From assembly GCF_022664455.2 (NCBI RefSeq), contig NZ_JAKRKC020000002.1, forward strand, positions 2,852,001 to 2,916,000: a stretch of DNA of 64,000 nt, in the 5' to 3' direction. This stretch comes from Actinomadura luzonensis (GTDB lineage Bacteria > Actinomycetota > Actinomycetes > Streptosporangiales > Streptosporangiaceae). Positions 7,028 through 15,148 of the stretch are shown in pieces. The notes under the pieces were generated by a model. That model had not been told where the DNA came from. It did no database searches and saw only the letters and a program-made list of their open reading frames with translations. The position numbers were made by a program, and so were the translations under genes. The stretch's first letter is position 1. Every line of letters begins with the position of its first letter.

Positions 7028-8383
7028 ATGTCTTCGATCGCCGCCATCGCGCTGGCCGGCGGACGTGGCCTGCGCGCCCGGCCGCTCACCCTTGAGGGAA
7101 CCGGTCACATTCGGAGCAAGGCGGCCGTGCCCTTTCTCGGCAGACCGCTCGTGGAATGGCTGGTCACCGCTTTCAGGGACCAAGGGGTGACGGATTTCCA
7201 CATCGCCGCCAACGGCCGGGAGAATCGTTATCAGGTCAGGGACGCCCTCGGCTACGGCGAGCGGTTCGGCGTCTCGGTGCGCTACTCCCGGCCGGGCGCC
7301 GACCGCCGCAACACCGGCTCCGGCCAGGCCACCCTCAGCCTGATCGAGGAGCACGACCTGCGCGGCCACGCCCTGGTGTTCCCCACGGACTCGCTGTTCG
7401 AGCTGGATCTGCCGGGCCTGGTCCGCGACCACGTGGCGGGCGGCGCGGTGGTGACGGTCGCGACGGCGTACCGGAGCGCGCGCGAGGTGGCGGGCACCTA
7501 CGGCACGCTGGTCGCCGACGGCACCGGCCGGGTCGAGCGCTTCGTGGAGAAGCCCTCGCTCGCCGAGGTCGCGGCCATGGCCGCCGACCCGGACCGGGTG
7601 CCGATCAACGCCGGCCTCTACCTGGTCGACTGCGCCCGGCTGCGCGCCCTGGCGAGGGGCCGGGACCTGGCGGCGATGGCCGGGCGGGGCCTGGACTGGG
7701 GGGCCGACCTGCTGCCGTGGCTGGTCGCGCACGGGCACCGGGTGATCAGCTCGCCGCTGGCCAAGGTCGGCGACCTCGGCAACCCGCGCGCGTACCTGAG
7801 CACCATGGCCGAGGCGCTGACGGGCGGCTACCCGAGCCTGCGCCTGCCGCGCGGGCCGGTCATCCACCCCTCCTCGCTGGAGCGGCGCGACGCGGTCAGC
7901 GGGATGACGCTGGCCGAGAAGCTGGCCGGGGGGCTCGTGCACGTCGGGCCCGGCGCGTGGATCGGCAGGGACGTCGAGGTGGGGCCGGGCGTGGCGGTGC
8001 GGCACTCCTACGTCGGCGACGACGCCGACCTGCACCCCTGGTGCCGGCTGGAGCGGGTGGCCTGCCTGGACGGCGCGTCCGTCGGGCCCGGCGCCCGGCT
8101 CAGCGACGCCCACGTCGGGGTCATGGCGCGGGTCGAGTCGTCGCTGCGGCGGCCCGCGGTGCTCGACGGCTTCACCGCCCTCGGCCATGAGGCGCGGGTG
8201 GCGGAGGGCGCGCGGCTCAGCGGCGTCCTGGTCTACCCGGGGGTGGCGGTCGCGGCCGGCGCCCCCGTCCCGTCCGGCGCGGTCCTGGACGGCCCGGCTC
8301 TGGACGGCCCGGCTCTGGACGGCTCGGCTGTGAACGGCGAGTGTCATTCGCCGGCCTCGTCCCGCTCCTCGGCCCGGTCGTAG
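7028..8383 (+). CDS. Sugar-phosphate nucleotidyltransferase-like protein (451 aa)
   Basis: The N-terminal half is a nucleotidyltransferase domain: AIALAGGRGLRARPLT, then a Lys in RSKAAVPFLGRP, PTDSLFELD as the metal-binding Asp region, and FVEKPS with PINAGLYLV. The C-terminal third is rich in hexapeptide-type repeats (VGPGAWIGRDVEVGPGVAV), a left-handed beta-helix as in GlmU or GDP-mannose pyrophosphorylase-like proteins. ATG at 7028 follows TGGAG by 6-7 nt. The last ~40 residues contain a 15-nt tandem repeat and overlap the convergent membrane gene by 40 bp. The sugar and nucleotide are unknown; it may supply an activated sugar to the neighbouring pathway, but its promoter is separate. Confidence 0.8.
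   Translation: MSSIAAIALAGGRGLRARPLTLEGTGHIRSKAAVPFLGRPLVEWLVTAFRDQGVTDFHIAANGRENRYQVRDALGYGERFGVSVRYSRPGADRRNTGSGQATLSLIEEHDLRGHALVFPTDSLFELDLPGLVRDHVAGGAVVTVATAYRSAREVAGTYGTLVADGTGRVERFVEKPSLAEVAAMAADPDRVPINAGLYLVDCARLRALARGRDLAAMAGRGLDWGADLLPWLVAHGHRVISSPLAKVGDLGNPRAYLSTMAEALTGGYPSLRLPRGPVIHPSSLERRDAVSGMTLAEKLAGGLVHVGPGAWIGRDVEVGPGVAVRHSYVGDDADLHPWCRLERVACLDGASVGPGARLSDAHVGVMARVESSLRRPAVLDGFTALGHEARVAEGARLSGVLVYPGVAVAAGAPVPSGAVLDGPALDGPALDGSAVNGECHSPASSRSSARS
8285..8329 (+). repeat. 15-nt tandem repeat, three copies, in coding sequence
   Basis: Three consecutive copies of CTGGACGGCCCGGCT, the third with one change, encode LDGPA-LDGPA-LDGSA near the C-terminus of the nucleotidyltransferase. 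The unit is a multiple of three, so copy-number change would keep the frame. Confidence 0.85.
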
Positions 8384-9279
8384 CGGAGGCGCGCCTCCAT
8401 GGCGTAGGCCAGGGGCGCGTACCGGGTGCGCAGGTCCTGGAAGACGCACCACGCCTCCAGCGGGTCGCGCTCGGCCGGCAGGCCCGCCTCGCCCGCCATG
8501 AGCAGCGTGTCGGAGAAGTTGCGCTCCTCGCGGCCCTGGAGGCTCACCGGGATGGGCGGCAGCGTGATGCACAGCCCGGCCGCCAGGCGCCGCATGCAGC
8601 GCGTCCCGGTGGCCAGCAGCGCCCGGGTGTGCGCGGGGGCCCAGCTCGGCGCCAGCGCCTCGGTGAGCGCGGCCACGTCCATGACGATGACCGCGGCCTT
8701 GAGCCAGTCGAGGTCGCCGGCGGGCCGGCGGAAGGTGAGCGCCGGGTGGGCGAGGTGGCTGTGCTCGACCTCGGTCATCCAGCCCGTCCACTCGGTGAAC
8801 AGCGTGTCGAGGTGGTCGCGTGAGCCCGTCTTGAGGTAGACGGCGAGCAGCGTCTCGGCGTCGCGCGGGTTGCACACGCTGCCCGCCAGCCGCGCCACCA
8901 GCCGCTCGCGCCGGCCGTAGGCGGCGGCGAAGCGCACCAGGTACGTCGCGATGGCCGCGGCGAGCAGCAGCCGCGAGGTCCACTCGGCCTCGCGCAGCGG
9001 CGTGCCCTTCAGCAGCGCGAACCCCACCGAGGACGTCCCCAGCCAGATCCCCGCCACGCTCAGCACGGCGAGCGGCCCGCACAGGTCGAGCAGCGGCTCG
9101 CGCACCGCGGGCCGGACCCGGCCGCCGGCGGCGAGCAGCGGCCCGGCGAACACCCGCACGGTCAGCCGCATCAGCCGGGTCGGCCGGCCCCTGGGCGTGA
9201 ACACGGTCAGCACCACGCTCAGCCACGCCGCCGCCACGAGCGCGGCGCCGGCCAGAGCCTCAAGCACGGCTGTCACCAT
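8344..9279 (-). CDS. Integral membrane protein of unknown function (311 aa)
   Basis: I do not recognise a named family. The N-terminus has a hydrophobic helix at about residues 4-27, an arginine-rich cytosolic loop (TPRGRPTRLMRL), a segment LLDLCGPLAVLSVAGIWLG and a further helix LLLAAAIATYLVRFAAAYGRRERL. The remaining ~190 residues are soluble, with several Trp/His-rich stretches. The shape (helix, positive loop, helices, long soluble tail) resembles actinobacterial proteins sometimes annotated as ion-channel-like, but no selectivity-filter motif is visible. ATG at 9279 lies after GGAGGATACGGAAC. Its 3' end overlaps the convergent nucleotidyltransferase by 40 bp with no terminator between them. 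Confidence 0.7.
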   Translation of the reverse strand: MVTAVLEALAGAALVAAAWLSVVLTVFTPRGRPTRLMRLTVRVFAGPLLAAGGRVRPAVREPLLDLCGPLAVLSVAGIWLGTSSVGFALLKGTPLREAEWTSRLLLAAAIATYLVRFAAAYGRRERLVARLAGSVCNPRDAETLLAVYLKTGSRDHLDTLFTEWTGWMTEVEHSHLAHPALTFRRPAGDLDWLKAAVIVMDVAALTEALAPSWAPAHTRALLATGTRCMRRLAAGLCITLPPIPVSLQGREERNFSDTLLMAGEAGLPAERDPLEAWCVFQDLRTRYAPLAYAMEARLRYDRAEERDEAGE

Positions 9280-9359
9280 GTTCCGTATCCTCCGGCCCTT
9301 GACACGATTACCCCAGAATCAGTTAGTGCTAGTAGTCGGAATACCAGCTTCGCGGGAGC

Positions 9360-9397
9360 GGGAACGGGGCCCGGCGTTCCCGCCGGGCCCCGTTCCC
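9360..9397 (-). terminator. Strong hairpin downstream of the polyketide synthase
   Basis: A perfect 16-bp inverted repeat has arms at 9360-9375 and 9382-9397 around the 6-nt loop GTTCCC. It lies 48 nt past the stop of the PKS reading frame and upstream of the membrane gene, so it probably ends PKS transcription. It is the longest perfect hairpin noticed in the window. Confidence 0.75.
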
Positions 9398-9444
9398 CGA
9401 GGTGCCCCGTTCCCGAGCGCCCAGTGCCCGGTGCCCGCCCGCCG

Positions 9445-12400
9445 TCAGCAGGCGGCGGCGCGTACCTCCGTCGTCAGGTCGAGCAGCGTGCCGGGGCCGA
9501 GGAGGTGGCGCACCGGCACGTCCACGCCGAGTTCGAGGCGCATGCGCTCGCGGAACCGGGTGGCGAGCACCGAGTCCAGGCCGAGCAGGGTGAGCGGCAC
9601 GTCCACGCCGATCTCGTGGCCGGGCACCGCGAGGACCCGCGCCGCGAGGTCGGCCACCAGGGCGGCCACTCGCCGTGCGCCATGCCCTTCAGGTCGGGAC
9701 GCTCGGCGGGCGCGGCGGGGGCGGAGGCTCGGCGGCCGGCCTGCGGCGCCTGCCCCTGGCGGCGCGGGCGCCGCCGGCCTGCGCCGCCGGCTCGTCGGCC
9801 GGCTCCGGCCAGTAGTGCCGGTGCTGCCACGGGTAGAGGGGCAGCCGGACGTAGGCGCCCGCCGGGTAGACGCGCTCCCAGCGGGGGCGGCAGCCCAGCA
9901 CGTACGCCTGCGCCAGCGCCGTGGCCAGGGCGGCGGCGTCCTGCTCCCCGCGCCGCAGGCACGGCACGACGGCCGCGGCCGCGCCGGCGGCGGCGGCCTC
10001 ATCCTCCAGCGAGGGCTGCAGCACCGGGTGCGGGCTCATCTCGATGAACACCGTCGGCCGGTCGCCGGCCAGCGCGGCCCGGACGGCCGCGGCGAAGCGG
10101 ACCGGCAGCCGCAGGTTCTCGAACCAGTAGCCCGCGTCCAGCTCGGTGCCCTCGACCGCGCGGTCCCAGGCGCTGGAGTGGATCGGCACCTCGCACGGCG
10201 CCGGGCGGATGTCGGACAGGGCCTCCACCAGCGCCTCGCGCACCGGGTCGACCTGGGGGGCGTGGGAGGCGTAGTCCACGTCCACGCGGCGGCAGAACAC
10301 GCCGCGCGAGCGCAGCGGCTCGACCACCCGCTCCAGCGCGGCCGGGTCGCCGGACAGCACCGTGGAGTGGCCGCTGTTGACCACGCCGACGCAGACCTGG
10401 CCGGCGTGCTCGCCGATGGCCCGGCGGGCCTCCTCCTCGCCGAGCCCCACCGCCCACATCGCGCCGGGGACCGGCATGTCGCGCAGCAGCCGGCTGCGGC
10501 GGGCCACCACGGCGGCGCCGTCGGCCAGGCTGAGCGCCCCGGCCGTGACGGCCGCGGCGATCTCGCCCATGCTGTGCCCGATGAGCAGGTCGGGCTCGAT
10601 GCCCCATTCGCGCCAGACGCCGGCCAGCGCCACCTGCATCGCCCACAGCGTCGGCTGGACGCGGTCCACGCGCGACAGCTCCTCGCCGCTCCGGATGACC
10701 TCCAGCGGCGACCAGCCGAGCTCGGCCTCCACCGCCCGGGAGGCGCGGCGCAGCCGCCGGGCGAAGGCGGGCTCGGCGGCCAGCAGCTTGCGGCCCATGC
10801 CCGCCCACTGGCCGCCCTGGCCGGGGAAGACGTACACGACCTTGGGCGCCTTGGTGACCCGTCGCCCGCCGACCAGCGGCGACGGGCCGCCCGCGGGGGC
10901 GTGGCGGGCCAGGTCGCGCAGACACGCGGCCAGCGAGCGGGCGTCGGTGCCGACCGCGGCCAGCCGGTACTCGTGCGGCGTGCGCCGGGCGCCCGCGCTG
11001 AAGCAGACGTCCTCCAGGTCGCCGCCGGGGCCGGTGGCCGGGTCGAGCAGGTCGGCGTAGGCGTTGGCGAGCGCGCCGAGCGCCCGGGTCGCGCGCGGAC
11101 AGCGGCAGCACGTGCGCGGCCCTGGGCCGGGCCCGCCGCCTGGCCGGCTCGGGCCGCGCGGCCGGCCGGGGCGCCTCGGCCAGCACCAGGTGGATGTTGG
11201 CGCCCGACATGCCGAACGAGCTGACGCCGGCCAGCGCCGGCCCCGGCCGCTCCGGCCAGGGGCCCGCCGTCAGGGCCAGCTCCACGGCCGACTCCGGGGC
11301 GCGCGCGACCTCGTACGGCTCGCTCACGTGCAGGGTGCGCGGGATGGTGCGGTGGCGCAGCGCGAGCGCCGTCTTGAGCAGCCCCGCGAGGCCCGAGACG
11401 AACTCGGTGTGCCCGAGGTTGGACTTCAGCGAGCCCACCGCGCAGCGCCTGCCGGGCTCGCGGCCCTCGCGCAGCACCGCGTCCAGCGCGGCCAGCTCGG
11501 TCGGGTCGCCCATGGCGGTGCCCGGCCCGTGCGCCTCCACGTAGTCCACGTCGCCGGGGGAGACGCCGGCGTCGGCGTACGCCTTGCGCAGCATCGTCTC
11601 GTGGCCCTTGCGCCCGGGGGCGACCATGGACGGGCCGGTGCGCCCGTCGTGCGTGGCGGCGCTGCCCAGGATCACCGCGTACGGCCGGTCGCCGTCGGCC
11701 AGGGCCCGCGCCAGCGGCTTGAGCACGATCGCCACGACGCCCTCGCTGCGCACGTAGCCGTCGCCCGACACGTCGCCGAAGCGGCACCTGCCCGACCCGG
11801 ACAGCACCCCGGCGTCGGCCAGCGAGACGTACAGGTCGGGCACGATCTGCAGGTTGGCGCCGCCGACCACGGCCAGGTCGATCTCGCCCGACCACAGCGC
11901 CCGGCAGGCCACGTGCACGGCCGTCAGCGACGTGGCGCAGGCGGCCTCCACGCCCATGCTGGGGCCGCGCAGGTCGAGCCAGGTGGAGACGCGGCCGGGG
12001 AAGATGCCGCTGACGGCCGCCCCGAGCGCCGCGTGCATGTCGTACATGTCCGCCCTGCGCAGGACATCCCAGTAGCCGGAGGGCAGCAGGCTCGTGTAGA
12101 CCCCCGTGTCGGTGCCGGCCAGGCCGGCGGCGGGCAGGCCGGCGTCCTCGATGGCCTCCCAGGTGACCTCCAGCAGGATCCGCTGCTGCGGATCCATCCG
12201 CACCGCCTCGAACGGCGTGATGCCGAAGAAGCGGGCGTCGAACCCCGTGATGTCGTCCAGGTAGCCGCCCGCCCCCTCCAGCACCCCGGGCCGCGGCCGG
12301 CGGGTGCTCGCGCCGAGGTCGAACCTGTCCTGGGGGATCACGCCGATCACGTCCCCGCCCTCGCTGACCACCCGCCACAGCTCCGCGGGGCTCTGCGCGC

Positions 12401-12461
12401 CCGGCAGCCGGCAGGCCGCGCCGACGATGGCGATGGGATCCCGCTCGCGATTCACGTGCAT
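9445..12461 (-). CDS. Single-module type I polyketide synthase KS-AT-ACP, two apparent frameshifts
   Basis: ATG at 12461 opens a ketosynthase with Cys175 (VEAACATSL), His311 (EAHGPGTAMGD) and His351 (KSNLGHTEF), a complete Cys-His-His triad. After the KS the frame must shift near 11075-11095 to read ALANAYADLLD and then an acyltransferase: VFPGQGGQWAGMG, active Ser in GHSMGEIAAA, and VDRVQP plus YASH, signatures usual for methylmalonyl-CoA selection. A second shift near 9660-9720 is needed to reach an ACP with the phosphopantetheine Ser in LGLDSVLATRF, ending at 9445. There are no KR, DH, ER or TE domains. Both shifts are in the +1 sense and lie in linkers rich in C and G, so sequencing error is as likely as decay. 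Its regulator is upstream, and a strong hairpin follows. Confidence 0.8.
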
Positions 12462-12621
12462 GAGTCCCGTTCCTGTCCGCGTCCGGGAGACGGAAATTCC
12501 GTGGCCCCCCGGGCGCTCTCGTAATGGCTCCACGACATCCCCTAAGGTCCGGGTCGCCGCCGCGGGGTGTCAATTGACAGATGACGAAATACCGAGCCGC
12601 CGCCGCGAATTCCGGTAATGG

Positions 12622-13425
12622 TCAGGCGGGCACCGGGAAATGGATGACCAGCCCGATCATCGGCTCGTCCGGGGTGACCAGCAGCGCCATGCGCAGCGTG
12701 TGCAGGCCCCGCTTGGGGTGGCGGAAGCGGCGCGTGATGGTGCGGTGCTCCTGCACGTCGTGGCGGCGCCACAGGGTGGCGAACAGCGGGCTGATGCGGG
12801 CGAACTCGGCGACCCTGGCGGTCAGCCCCTCGTCGTGCGGCCACTTGGCCAGCTCGGAGCGCCAGCGGGCGACGACGTCGGTGGTGACGCGCTCCCAGTC
12901 GGGCAGGCGCTCCTTGGCCTTGGGCGAGACCAGCAGCCAGCGCAGCATGTTGCGGTGCTCGGGGCAGTAGCCGGCCCAGTCGTCGTACCACTCGGTGCAC
13001 GCGCGGTTCCAGGCGGTCAGGTTGCAGTGGATGTCGGTGGCGTAGACCGGGTACTCGCTGTCGTTCATGAGGCCGACCAGCGGGCCCATCACCTCGCCCG
13101 ACCAGGCCGGGCCGTCCAGCGGCTGCGGGTTGGTCACCTGGCCGTGGACCAGGGTGTGGATGTAGCGGCGCTCGTCCTCGCTGAGGTCGAGCACCCGCGC
13201 CAGGCTGTCGAGCACCTGCACCGAGGGCTTGATGTCGCGGCCCTGCTCCAGGTACGTGTACCAGGTCGGGCTCAGCCCGGCCAGCACCGCGACCTCCTCG
13301 CGGCGCAGCCCTTTTGTCCGGCGGCCCCCGCCCGTCGGCAGTCCCACCTGCTCGGGCATGACGCGCGCGCGTCTGCTGCGCAGGAAGCGCGCCAGTTCCT
13401 GACGGCTCCAGTTGTCGCCTGACAC
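12622..13425 (-). CDS. XRE/MmyB-type transcriptional regulator (267 aa)
   Basis: N-terminal helix-turn-helix of the XRE type: GLRREEVAVLAGLSPTWYTY with YLEQGRDIKPS. It is followed by an MmyB-like ligand-binding domain (PF17765-type; NLTAWNRACTEWY, then RNMLRWLL and the C-terminal GLVIHFPVPA). This family often sits beside biosynthetic or redox genes and some members bind small molecules or fatty-acid-like ligands. GTG at 13425 is chosen because AGGGGG lies 5 nt upstream and the resulting length matches the family; an upstream in-frame start at 13527 would add 34 unconserved residues. It is transcribed toward the PKS, 160 nt upstream of it, and divergently from the STAND ATPase gene. A PKS-specific regulatory role is inferred from position. 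Confidence 0.88.
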   Translation of the reverse strand: MSGDNWSRQELARFLRSRRARVMPEQVGLPTGGGRRTKGLRREEVAVLAGLSPTWYTYLEQGRDIKPSVQVLDSLARVLDLSEDERRYIHTLVHGQVTNPQPLDGPAWSGEVMGPLVGLMNDSEYPVYATDIHCNLTAWNRACTEWYDDWAGYCPEHRNMLRWLLVSPKAKERLPDWERVTTDVVARWRSELAKWPHDEGLTARVAEFARISPLFATLWRRHDVQEHRTITRRFRHPKRGLHTLRMALLVTPDEPMIGLVIHFPVPA

Positions 13426-13497
13426 GCGGACCCCCTGGATTCTCCCCGCTGCGTCGGCAGGTCGATCGGCTCGGTCCGAGTCTATGGGCCTTGTCGG

Positions 13498-13527
13498 ATA
13501 TTTGTCACGAAGGGTTGATTTCGTCAA
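13498..13527 (-). promoter_or_regulatory. Candidate promoter of the MmyB regulator
   Basis: On the minus strand, TTGACG (13527-13522) is separated by 18 nt from AAATAT (13503-13498), close to the housekeeping sigma-70-type consensus. It reads toward the regulator start at 13425. This AT-rich interval stands out against a very GC-rich background. Confidence 0.45.
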
Positions 13528-13548
13528 TTCGCCGTTGACATTACGGCA

Positions 13549-13565
13549 TCATGCTAAAAGCATGA
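13549..13565. promoter_or_regulatory. Palindrome TCATGCT-AAA-AGCATGA, candidate operator
   Basis: A perfect 7-bp inverted repeat with a 3-nt spacer lies in the divergent region between the MmyB regulator and the STAND ATPase. It is 32 nt before the ATPase ATG and just downstream of a TTGACA at 13535-13540 on the plus strand. The position suits an operator for the MmyB regulator acting on one or both genes. No binding data can be read from sequence. Confidence 0.4.
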
Positions 13566-13597
13566 ATTCTTGACTTTCTCTCTGGGGGATCGACGGC

Positions 13598-15052
13598 ATG
13601 AAGTGGCATTTCGTCGGGCGGCGCGACCAGGTCGCCGCGATTCGGACGGTCCTCGCGACCGACGGCTACCGGCCCATAGTGGTCACGGGAGAGCGCGGCG
13701 CGGGGCGGACCCGGCTGGCCGAGCGGGTGCTGGAGACGCCCGAGGCGGCCCGGCACACGGTGGTGCGGCTCGACCCGCGCGAGTCGCCCGGCGGGCTCGC
13801 CGCCCGGGTCCGCGCGGCCGGGCGGCCCGCCGGGCCGCTGCTGCTGGTCATGGACGACGCGCAGGCCGGCTCGCACGAGAGCCTCCAGGCGCTGCGCGCG
13901 CTGGCCGGCGGCGGGCGGCGGGCCAAGGTGCTGGTCACCACCGTCTCCGGGGCGGCGGCCCGGCGTCCCGACCCGGTGGACTGCCTGCGCTTCGAGCCGA
14001 GGGCGCACACGGTCGAGGTGCCGCCGCTCACCGCCGCCGAGATGGGCGTGGTGCTGGCCGGGGTGACCGGCGGGCACGTGCAGCAGGCCACCGCGGGCGC
14101 CCTCCACGCGGCCACCGGCGGCAACCCCGGGCGGCTGCACGACCTGCTGGTGGGGCGGGGGCTGGGGGAGCGCCTGGTCAGGGGCCGGGCGGGCTGGGAG
14201 TTCGCCTGCGCCGCCGAGTGGCGCGAGGGCGCCGGGGTGACGCGGCCGGGCGAGGGCGGGGGCGCGCGGCCGGGTGAGCCGTCGGCGGTCGCCCCCGCGT
14301 CGTCGCCGCTCGTGCCCGCGGGGGCGTCGCCGCTGGTTGGGGCGGCGTGGGAGGCGTGGGCGGCGCCGGCCTTCGACCGGGCCTTCGAGCTGTGCAAGGC
14401 CGCCGCCTGGTGCGGGGAGGGGCACGCGGTCGCGGTGCCGCTGGCCCACCTGCTGCTGCTGCGCGGCCGGGGCCGGGACAGCACCTCGTTCCTGGACTCG
14501 CTGCCCGCGCCGGTCGTCGCGGGCACGCCGCACCTGGCGCTGGCCCGCGCCGTCAACCTGGCCTGCGGGCAGGGCCGGCCGGAGGCCGCGGCCGAGTTCC
14601 TGCTGCGGTGCGCCGTCGCCGCCGGGCCGGGCACCCGCCCGCTGCTGCTCGCCTACCGGGCCTGGATCCTGGCGCTGACCGGCCGCGCCGGGGCCGAGAC
14701 CCGGTCCCTGGCCCGGCCGGACCGGGAGACCGCGCTGTTCGTGCACGCCGCCCAGGCGATGGCCGGGCTGCGCAGCCGTCCCGACGAGGCGGTCTTCCAC
14801 CTGCGCCGCGCCCTCGCCCTCACCGCCGCGGGCAGCGCGCCCGGGAGCGCTCCCGGGAGCGCTGTCGGCAGCGCTGTCGGCAGCGCGGTCGGCCCGCCCT
14901 GGCTGCCGCCGCACCTGACGGCGTGCCTGATCGACGCCCTGCTGCTGGCCGGCCGGGCGGCGGAGGCGACCCTGCTGGCGACCGGCTTCCACCGGGGCGA
15001 GCCGCACTCGGGCTGGGACGTCGCCGTCGCGATGACCATGGTCGCCGCGTGA
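13598..15052 (+). CDS. STAND/LAL-like ATPase without a LuxR DNA-binding domain (484 aa)
   Basis: Starts ATG at 13598 after GGGGGATCGACGGC. The N-terminus reads like a LAL (large LuxR) or STAND regulator: FVGRRDQ, Walker A GERGAGRTRL at residues 31-40 and Walker B LLLVMDDAQ at 81-89. The following region is Ala/Leu-rich and helical, possibly TPR-like, and contains a five-copy GSA(P/V) tandem repeat. The protein ends at 484 aa, whereas LAL regulators run to about 900 aa and finish with a LuxR helix-turn-helix. No such domain follows in any frame before the next gene. It may be a truncated relic or a partner protein that works without binding DNA. Confidence 0.75.
   Translation: MKWHFVGRRDQVAAIRTVLATDGYRPIVVTGERGAGRTRLAERVLETPEAARHTVVRLDPRESPGGLAARVRAAGRPAGPLLLVMDDAQAGSHESLQALRALAGGGRRAKVLVTTVSGAAARRPDPVDCLRFEPRAHTVEVPPLTAAEMGVVLAGVTGGHVQQATAGALHAATGGNPGRLHDLLVGRGLGERLVRGRAGWEFACAAEWREGAGVTRPGEGGGARPGEPSAVAPASSPLVPAGASPLVGAAWEAWAAPAFDRAFELCKAAAWCGEGHAVAVPLAHLLLLRGRGRDSTSFLDSLPAPVVAGTPHLALARAVNLACGQGRPEAAAEFLLRCAVAAGPGTRPLLLAYRAWILALTGRAGAETRSLARPDRETALFVHAAQAMAGLRSRPDEAVFHLRRALALTAAGSAPGSAPGSAVGSAVGSAVGPPWLPPHLTACLIDALLLAGRAAEATLLATGFHRGEPHSGWDVAVAMTMVAA
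14831..14890 (+). repeat. 12-nt tandem repeat, five copies, in the STAND ATPase
   Basis: Five consecutive 12-nt units of the form GG(C/G)AGCGC(G/T)(C/G)(C/T)C encode GSAP-GSAP-GSAV-GSAV-GSAV. Units two and three contain GGGAGCGCTCCC-type palindromes. The array is in frame and forms a flexible linker. Confidence 0.85.
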
Positions 15053-15087
15053 GGGCCGCACCTGGACCCGGGCCCGGGCAGCCGGAC

Positions 15088-15118
15088 GGACCGCCCGCCC
15101 CCTGCGGGCGGCCGGTCC
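15088..15118. terminator. Hairpin between convergent STAND ATPase and SpoIIE-like genes
   Basis: CCGCCCGC (15091-15098) pairs perfectly with GCGGGCGG (15104-15111) around a CCCCT loop. GGA and TCC at the base (15088-15090, 15116-15118) extend it past a 4-nt bulge. It lies in the 96-nt gap between two stop codons on opposite strands. Confidence 0.5.
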
Positions 15119-15148
15119 TTCGGGAGGCGGGCTCAGACCGGGTCCGAC

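Noticed and set aside
5861..9226. Very long open frame (over 1100 codons) on the minus strand spanning 5861-9226
   Set aside because: Only its last 332 codons are a recognisable gene (the alcohol dehydrogenase). The rest is a GC-driven shadow of the nucleotidyltransferase and membrane protein genes, with low-complexity composition.
11060..11100. Programmed ribosomal frameshift in the PKS
   Set aside because: No slippery heptamer with a downstream pseudoknot was evident, and similar breaks occur in unrelated genes of this window, which favours indel errors.
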